From positions 41,589 through 105,588 of the forward strand of contig NZ_SLXQ01000018.1 in the NCBI RefSeq assembly GCF_004340875.1: a stretch of DNA of 64,000 bases, given 5' to 3'. The translations under genes and the position numbers were made by a program. Every line of letters begins with the position of its first letter. The first letter of the stretch is position 1. Below the pieces are notes generated by a model. The model saw nothing but the letters and a program-made list of their open reading frames with translations, ran no database searches and was not told the DNA's origin. The stretch is from Tamaricihabitans halophyticus (GTDB lineage: Bacteria > Actinomycetota > Actinomycetes > Mycobacteriales > Pseudonocardiaceae). This document shows positions 41,401 to 50,400 of this stretch, piece after piece.

Positions 41401-44400
41401 GCCCTCGCGCATCGGTCGGTATTGTTGTCCACATCGGATAGTGTCGTTGCGGCCGCACGGGGTGTTGCCGGCGATCCTGGCCGGTTGGCGCTGCTGTTTG
41501 CCGGCCAAGGCGCGCAGCGGCTCGGTATGGGGCGCGAGTTGTATGAGCGATTCCCGGTGTTCGCGACCGCGTTTGACGATGTGGTTGATGCGCTTGACGC
41601 GCGGTCGACCGGCTCAGTGCGTGAGATCCTGTGGGGTTCGGACGAGGCTGAGTTGACCAAGACCGGCTGGGCCCAGCCGGCGTTGTTCGCGCTGGAAGTG
41701 GCGTTGTTCCGGCTGGTCGAGTCGTTCGGGGTCAGACCAAGTGTGCTGGCGGGGCATTCGATCGGGGAGATCGCCGCCGCTCACGTCGCGGGTGTTTTCT
41801 CGCTGGATGACGCTTGCACGCTGGTGTCGGCTCGTGCGCGGTTGATGCAGGCTTTGCCGGACGGCGGCGCGATGGTCGCCGTGCGCGCCGCCGAGGATGA
41901 GCTCACGCTGACCGATGGTGTCGCGATAGCGGCGGTGAACGACTCGGACAGTGTGGTGTTGTCCGGTGTGGCGGACGAGGTTCTGACGGCAGTAGGGGAG
42001 CGGAAGTACACACGGCTGCGGGTGTCACATGCGTTCCACTCGCCGTTGATGGATCCGATGCTGGACGAGTTCCGCGAGGCTATTACCGGAATCGAGTTCG
42101 GCGAGCCGACGATCCAGCTGGTCAAGGATGTTGGTTCGGTCGACTACTGGGTGAACCATGTGCGCGATACCGTGCGGTTCGCCGACGACCTTGCCGCGAC
42201 CGAAGCCGATACGTTCCTGGAAATCGGACCAGACGCCACACTCTCGGCACTTGCCGATGGAATCCCGACACTCCGCAAGGACCAGGGCGAAGAAACCGCA
42301 CTGCTCACGGCGCTTGCTCGGCTGCACGTTACCGGCGTGCAAGTCAACTGGAAAGCACTGTTCACCGGTATCCCACCGGCCGAACTACCGCCGTACCCGT
42401 TCCAACATCAGCGCTACTGGCCGACCCTGCCAACCACCGAACAGCCCATTGCGTCCTGGACGTACCAGGAAGTCTGGCGCCCGCATCCTGAGCTCGCCGC
42501 TGCCCAGCCTGCTGGCACCGCGGTCACGATCGCCGCGGCTGATCACCGGTGGCTCGCCGTCGTGCCGCCCGAGCCAGACGCTTGGACCAGCGCCGTCGCC
42601 ACGGCACTCGGCGCGGAAACCGTCACTGTCCACGCCGACATGGACCACGCGGAACTGACCGCGGCACTCGCCGCAGCCGCGCCCACGGGCGTGCTCTCGC
42701 TACTGGCGACCGGGAGCAGTTCGACAGCCACCCCGTTTGGCGTCACGGCCACCGTGCGTCTGCTGCGCGCGCTCGCCGAAACCAGTTTGGACGCTCCGCT
42801 GTGGACACTCACCCGAGCCGCGGTGGCGACCACCCACGGTGAGGTGCCCGGCGAAAACCAGGCCGCCGTACTGGGACTCGGCCGTACCGCGGCGCTCGAA
42901 TATCCCGTCGAATGGGGTGGCCTCCTCGACCTTCCTGCCGAGCTCACCGCGGGCGCGCTGGCCAACGCGACCGCCGTACTCGCCTCCGGCGGTGCGGAAG
43001 ACCAGCTGGCAGTGCGCGAATCCGGGGTGTACGTCCGCCGGCTCGTCCCAGCCGAGCTGCCCAGCCCGGAACACTGGCGGCCGGCCGGCACGGTCCTGAT
43101 TACCGGCGGGACCGGAGCGCTCGGCCGTCGCATCGCCCTTCGGCTCGCCGAACTGGGCGCCGAACATCTGGTACTGGTGAGCCGCAGCGGCCACGGAGCT
43201 CCCGGTTCGGCGGAACTACAAGCCGAGTTGGCCGAAACAGGAGTCCAGGTAACCTTGCGTGCCGCCGATGCCGCCGACCGGGAGCAGATGGCGGAGATTC
43301 TGGCGGAGCATCCGGTGGACGCAGTCGTGCACGCCGCCGGGGTAGTGCACGACGGCATTATCGACGGCCTCGAGGATGCCGACGTCGAGGCCATGTTCCA
43401 CGCCAAGGTCAGCGCCGCGCGAGTGCTCGACGAACTCACCGCCGACCGCGATCTCGACGCCTTCGTGCTCTTCTCTTCGGCGGCAGGCATCCTCGGCAAG
43501 CTCGGCCAGGCCGGCTACGCCGCGGCTAACGCCGAGCTGTGCGCACTGGCCGCCCGGCGAAGGGCTGCCGGCCGGCCAGCAATCGCGCTTGGCTGGGGCG
43601 CCTGGTCCGGTGACGGGATGGCCGCTCACCTGTACGCTGACCTCCCCCTGCTCGACCCCGAAGCGGCCGTCGGCTTCCTCACCGTCGCGGCGCTCGCCGC
43701 GCAGCCGGCACTACTGGTACTCGACCTGACCGATCGACGACTGCTCGCGGGTCACCGCCACCACCCACAGTTCGCCGAACTGCCGGACGTGGCCGAGGCG
43801 CCACCCGCACCGGTCGCCACCCTGCGCGACCCCGCGGTGCTGCTCGATGCCGTACGGGGCGCGGTGACCCATGTCCTCGGGCACGCCAGCAGCGCCGATA
43901 TCGACGTCGACAGGCCGTTCCGGGACCTCGGTTTCGACTCACTGACGGCAGTCGAACTACGCAACCAGCTGACCGCCTTGACCGGCATATCGCTCCCAGC
44001 AGGGACAGCGTTCGACTTCCCCACCGTGCGCCAGCTGACGGATCACTTGACCGCCCAGCTCAGCGGCGAGGACACGGACACAGCGGTCGCCGCCGCAACC
44101 GTGGACGAGCCGATCGCGATCATCGCGATGGCATGCCGGTTCCCCGGTGGCGTCGACAGTCCCGCGCGGTTGTGGCAGCTCCTCGCGGACGGGGTCGACG
44201 CGACCGGCCCGTTGCCCACCGACCGCGGCTGGGACCATGCCGAACTGGCCACCGGTGCCGGAGGTTTCCTGGCCGACGTAGCCGGTTTCGACGCTGGCTT
44301 CTTCGGTATCTCCCCGCGCGAGGCACTGGCGATGGACCCGCAGCAACGGCTCCTGCTGGAGACCACTTGGGAAGGCTTCGAACGGGCCGGTATTGACCCC

Positions 44401-47400
44401 GCGGCGGTGCGTGGCAGCCGAACCGGCGTATTCGTCGGAACCAATGGCCAGGACTACTTCGAGCTACTCCGCGCCAGCCCGGACGACACCGATGGGCACG
44501 CCGGCACCGGCATGGCAACCAGCGTGCTCGCCGGCCGGATCGCCTACACCTTCGGGCTGGAAGGCCCGGCGATGACGGTCGATACCGCCTGTTCATCATC
44601 GCTCGTGGCGCTACACCTGGCCGCCGAATCGCTGCGTCGTGGTGAATGCGACCTGGCCTTCGCCGGCGGTGTCACGGTCATGAGCACCGCGGGACCGCTG
44701 ACCGAACTCGGCCGGCAGGGCGCGCTGTCCCCAGACGGCCGCTGCAAAGCCTTCGCGGACGGCGCGGACGGTGCCGGATTCGCCGAAGGCATCGGCATGT
44801 TGCTGGTGACCCGGCTCTCCGTAGCCCGTCGCGCGGGGTACCCGGTCGCCGCGATCGTCAAAGGCTCAGCCGTCAACCAGGACGGCGCATCCAACGGCCT
44901 CACCGCGCCGAACGGTCCCGCGCAGCAGCGGGTGATCAACCAGGCGCTCGCCAACGCCGGATTGTCCGGTTCGGACATTGATGTAGTGGAGGCGCACGGC
45001 ACCGGAACCGCCCTCGGTGATCCCATCGAGGCCGAAGCCGTACTCAACGCCTACGGCCAGGGGCGGGAAACCCCGCTGTGGCTCGGCTCGGTGAAGTCCA
45101 ATCTCGGGCACACGCAGGCCGCCGCGGGCGTTGCCGGGGTACTGAAGATCGTACTGGCCATGCGGCACCGGCTGATCCCGCGCACCCTGCATGTGGCCGA
45201 GCCGAGCTCGCATGTGGACTGGTCGGCCGGCACGGTCTCCGTGCTCGGCGAGGCCGTGCCATGGGGAACCGCCGACCGGCCGATGCGCGCCGGCGTGTCC
45301 TCGTTCGGTATCAGCGGTACCAACGCGCACGTCGTGCTCGAGGAGCCACCACCAGTGGCGAGCACGGAGCAGCCGGTAGATCCGCCCGCCGTGCCGTATC
45401 TGCTTTCCGCCCGAACACCCGCCGCGCTGAGCGACCTGGCCGAGCGGCTGTCCGATGTCGCCGAGGACCCGGTTGCGGTTGCCGCCGCACTGGGCAGCCG
45501 GACCCAGTTCAGCCACCGAGCGGTGGTGTTGGGTAAAGATACCGCCGAGCTGACCGATGGCCTGCGCGCCCTCGCCGAAGAACGACCCATGAGCGCGGTG
45601 GTCACCGGCGAAGCGGTCCCCGAACGTCGGGTGGTACTCGTGTTCCCCGGGCAGGGCGCGCAATGGGCGGGTATGGGTGCGGCGCTGCTCGACCAGGAGC
45701 CAGTGTTCGCTGAGGCGATCGAGGAATGCGCCGCGGCCCTCGAACCGTATATCGACTGGTCGCTGCACGGCGCACTTCGCGCCGATGGTGACCTGGATCG
45801 AGTGGACGTGGTGCAGCCGGCTTCCTGGGCGATGATGATCGCATTGGCCCGGCTGTGGGCCGCCTATGGCGTGCACCCGGACGCCGTCATCGGTCACTCG
45901 CAAGGGGAGATCGCCGCGGCGGTGCTCGCTGGCTCGCTGTCCATCCAGGACGCCGCGCGCGTCGTGGCGCTGCGCAGCAAGGCGATCGCGCGACACCTCG
46001 CCGGTCGTGGCGCGATGATATCGATCGCCGAGCCGGTAGAGGCGGTCATCGCACGGCTGAGTCGCTTCGGTGAGCGCGCTTCGATCGCCGCGATCAACGG
46101 CCCCACCTCCGTGGTGGTCTCCGGTGAGCCGAGTGCGCTCGCCGAACTGGTAGCCGAATGCGTCGAATCCGGGGTGCGCGCCAAAACCATTCCGGTCGAC
46201 TATGCCTCCCATTCGGTACACGTCGAAGACATCCGCGACGTACTGCTGGCCGAACTCGCCGACATCACCCCACACGCCGCCGTCGTACCGTTCCGGTCCA
46301 CGCGAACCGGAGATTGGAACCCAACCGCCGACGCCGAGTACTGGTACGACAACCTGCGCGGCACCGTTGGCCTGCACGACGCGGTCCGCGCGCTGGTCAA
46401 GGCCGGGCACGACACCTTCATCGAGGTGAGCCCGCATCCGGTGTTGACCCTGCCGATACAGGACAGCGCGGGTCCAGACGCCGCGGTGTTCGGCACTCTC
46501 CGCCGCGACGACGGCGGTGCCGATCGAATGCTGCGCGCACTCGCGGAGGCGCATACACGCGGTGTGCGGGTGGACTGGCCCACGATGCCGGGCGGCGCCA
46601 GCGTCATTGGCGACCTACCGACCTACCCGTTCCAGCGGGAGCGGTACTGGCCAACGGCGCCCACGCCAGCGCGGGAACCGGTCGATGGCCTGTGGGCCGC
46701 GTTGGACGATCCGACCACTTTCGCTACCGACCTGGGACTTCCCGCCGAGCTGATCACCGAACTGGCGCCCGCGTTGCGGTCCTGGCGAACTCGCCAGCAC
46801 GCCGAATCCACCGTGAACGACTGGCGCTACCGGGCCGAATGGCGCCCGATCGCCGACACTCGTGCCCAGGTGCCGGATGGCACCTGGCTACTGGTCACCA
46901 CCGAGTCGCTGGCCGAGGCGGCCGAGGGAACCGAGGTTGTCTCGAGCTTCGCCGACGCGGACGTTCCGCTGCGGGTGCTGCGGCTGGACGAAGCCGACCT
47001 CGACCGAACAGCGCTGGCTGACCGACTGCCGCCCCCAGAGGAGATCGCTGGCGTCGTATCCGTGCTCGCCGCCGCCGAGGAACCGAGCACGACCCATCCC
47101 GACCTCGCCCTCGGCTTGGCGCTGACCATCACGCTGATCCAGGCGTTCGGCGATGCCGGCTGGGACGCGCCCGTGTGGGCACTCACCCGAGGTGCGGTGT
47201 CCACAGGCGACACTGATCCGCTCACCAATCCAATACAGGCGCAGGTACTCGGGGTTGGCTGGACCGCGGCGCTGGAACACCCTCATCGCTGGGGTGGTGT
47301 GATCGACCTGCCAGCCGAACTCGACGACCGAGCCGCCAGCCGGCTACTTACCAGCCTTGCCGGCGGAGCCGATGCGGACCAGCTCGCTATTCGCGCAACC

Positions 47401-50400
47401 GGAATCCACGCTCGCCGCGTGGTGCGCGCTCCGGCAACCGGCGCGCCGCGGGAACGGTGGAGTCCGCAGGGAACGGTGCTGGTCACCGGTGGTACCGGCC
47501 AGCTGGGCCCATCGGTGGTGCGCTGGCTACTCGACAATGGCGCCAAGGACATCGTGCTCACCAGCCGCGCGGAACGGGAAGCCGGCTTCGACGAGCGGGT
47601 CGAGCTGATTCGTTGTGATATCACTGATCGCGCCGCACTCGCCGAGCTGATCACCGAGCTGGCCGAAACCGGCCGGCCGGTACGCACGGTGGTACACGCC
47701 GCCGCGGTGATCGAGCTCGCCGGGTTGGCCGAGACGACCCTGACGGATTTTGCCAGGGTCGTGGCCCCGAAAGTCAGTGGGGCACGAAACCTGCACGAGC
47801 TCGCCACCGACGCCGAGACGTTCCTGCTCTACTCGTCCAACGCCGGGCTATGGGGTAGTGGCGAGCATGCCGCGTACGTGGCCGGTAACGCCTACCTGAG
47901 CGCGCTGGCACAACACCGGCGGTCGGCCGACCTACCAGCTACCGCGATCCACTGGGGAAAATGGCCGGACAGTCGCGAAGTGCTCGAACAGTTCGGATCG
48001 GCCGATCCGTTTGGGGCGCGGCGCACCGGGCTGCGGCATCTGGACACCGAGCTGGCCATGACCGCGCTGCAGCGGGCACTGGACGACCGCGAGACGGCGC
48101 TGGCACTGGTCGATGTGGACTGGGCGCGCTACTACCCGGTGTTCAGTTCCGGGCGCTCGACCACGCTCTTCGCGGAGATTCCCGAGGTCGCCGAGCTGGC
48201 ACGGGAACAGGCGAGCGCCACGCTCACCACGGAACTCGTCGATCGGCTCAGGCCGGTGGGTCCCGCTGAGCGGCGCCAGTTACTGCTCGGCGTGGTTCGG
48301 GCGGAAGCGATCGCGGTGCTGGGCTATACCAGTGTGGATGCGCTACCGGAGCGCACCGCCTTCCGAGAGGTCGGGTTCGATTCGGTTACCGCGATCGACC
48401 TGCGCAACCGGCTCACCGCGGCGACCGGCGTGCCGCTGCCCGCGACGCTGGTCTTCGATCACCCCAATCCGCTTGCGCTGGCCGACTACCTGTGCGATGA
48501 ACTGCTTGGCACGACCGAACTCGGTGTCGAGGAGACCACGGGGACGACGCGAGCCGAAGAGTCCGACCCGATCGTCATCGTCTCCACCGCATGCCGCTTT
48601 CCCGGCGGTGTCAGCTCCGCCGAGGAGCTGTGGCGGCTCGTTGCCGATGGGGTGGATGCGGTCGGACCAGCCCCGGTCGACCGTGGTTGGGACACGCCCG
48701 CCGTCGGCGGTTTCCTCACCGACATCGCTGGTTTCGACGCCACGTTCTTCGGCATCTCGCCCCGCGAAGCACTCGCGATGGACCCGCAGCAGCGGCTGCT
48801 GCTGGAGACCACCTGGGAAGCCGTGGAACTGGCCGGGATCGATATGGGCACGCTGCGCGGTACCGCGACCGGCGTGTTCTTCGGGGGCAGCTACCAGGAA
48901 TACGGTGAGATCGACGCCGACGTGCACTCGGTAACCGGCGTGTCGCCGGCCCTGATGTCGGGCCGAGTTGCCTACCTGTTCGGGCTGGAGGGCCCAGCGG
49001 TCACGTTGGACACGGGGTGCTCCTCGGCGCTGACCGCGTTACACCTTGCCTGCCAGTCGCTGCGTTCGGGCGAGAGTTCGCTCGCCCTCGCCGGCGGCGT
49101 CACCGTGATGGCCAGCCCGGTCGAGTTCGGTGGCTTCGGCGAGTTGGGCGCGCTCTCCGCGGAAGGCAGGTGCAAGGCCTTTGGCGCGGGCGCGGACGGG
49201 ATGGGGCTCTCCGAAGGTGTGGGTGTGCTCCTGCTCGAGCGACTGTCCGACGCGCGCCGCAACGGACACCCGGTTCGCGCGGTCGTGCGGGGCAGCGCGA
49301 TGAACCAGGATGGCGCGTCCAACGGCCTGACCGCGCCGAACGGCCCCTCGCAACAGCGGGTGATCCGGGCAGCGCTCGGCGCCGCCGGACTGTCCGGTTC
49401 GGACATTGACGTGGTCGAAGCGCACGGTACCGGAACCGCGCTCGGCGATCCGATCGAGGCGGGCGCGCTTCTCGCCACCTACGGCAGAGACCGCGCCACC
49501 CCGCTGTACCTAGGATCGGTGAAATCCAACATCGGACACGCCCAGCTCGCCTCGGGTGCCGCGAGTTTGATCAAGATGATCGAGTCGCTGCGCCATGCCG
49601 TGCTACCCCGAACCCTGCACGCCGAGCAGCCGTCACCGCATATCGACTGGTCAACCGGCGCGCTCCAGTTGCTCACCGAGAACACGGCGTGGCCCGACAT
49701 GGACCGGCCACGCCGGGCAGCCGTTTCCTCGTTCGGGATCAGTGGCACCAATGTGCATGTGATCCTGGAACAGGCCGAGGTCCTGCCTCACACCGAGCCG
49801 CCTACCGTGCACACCCCGATACCATGGCCGTTGTCCGGGCATACTGAGGAAGCGATGCGGGCGGTAGCCGCCCTTCTTGCCGACATCGACCAGTCTTGCC
49901 CTGCCGATGTCGGCTGGTCACTGGTCACCGGTCGGCAGGACCTCGACCATCGCGCGGTAGTGATTCCAGCAGCCGGAGCCGACATCGACTCGGCAGAGGC
50001 CCATACCACCGGATTGCATGCCGTGGCCGAGGGAAAACCCGCGCATGGCGTGGTCACCGGCGCGGCGTTGCCAGGGTCAGCAGGGCCAGTATTCGTCTTT
50101 CCCGGCCAGGGCACGCAATGGTGGGGGATGGGGGTGGGTCTGCTGGAGAACTCCCCAGTATTCCGCGAGACGATGACCGAATGCGCCGAGGCGCTGGCAC
50201 CGTATGTCGACTGGTCCTTGCTCGACGTGGTGACCGGAACTGGTGACGACGATCTACTGTCCAGAGTAGACGTCGTACAGCCGGCGCTGTTCGCCATGAT
50301 GGTCTCCCTCGCCGCGGTATGGCGCGCTCATGGCGTCGAGCCAGCCGCCGTGGTTGGGCACTCTCAGGGCGAGATCGCGGCCGCCTATGTGGCTGGTGCG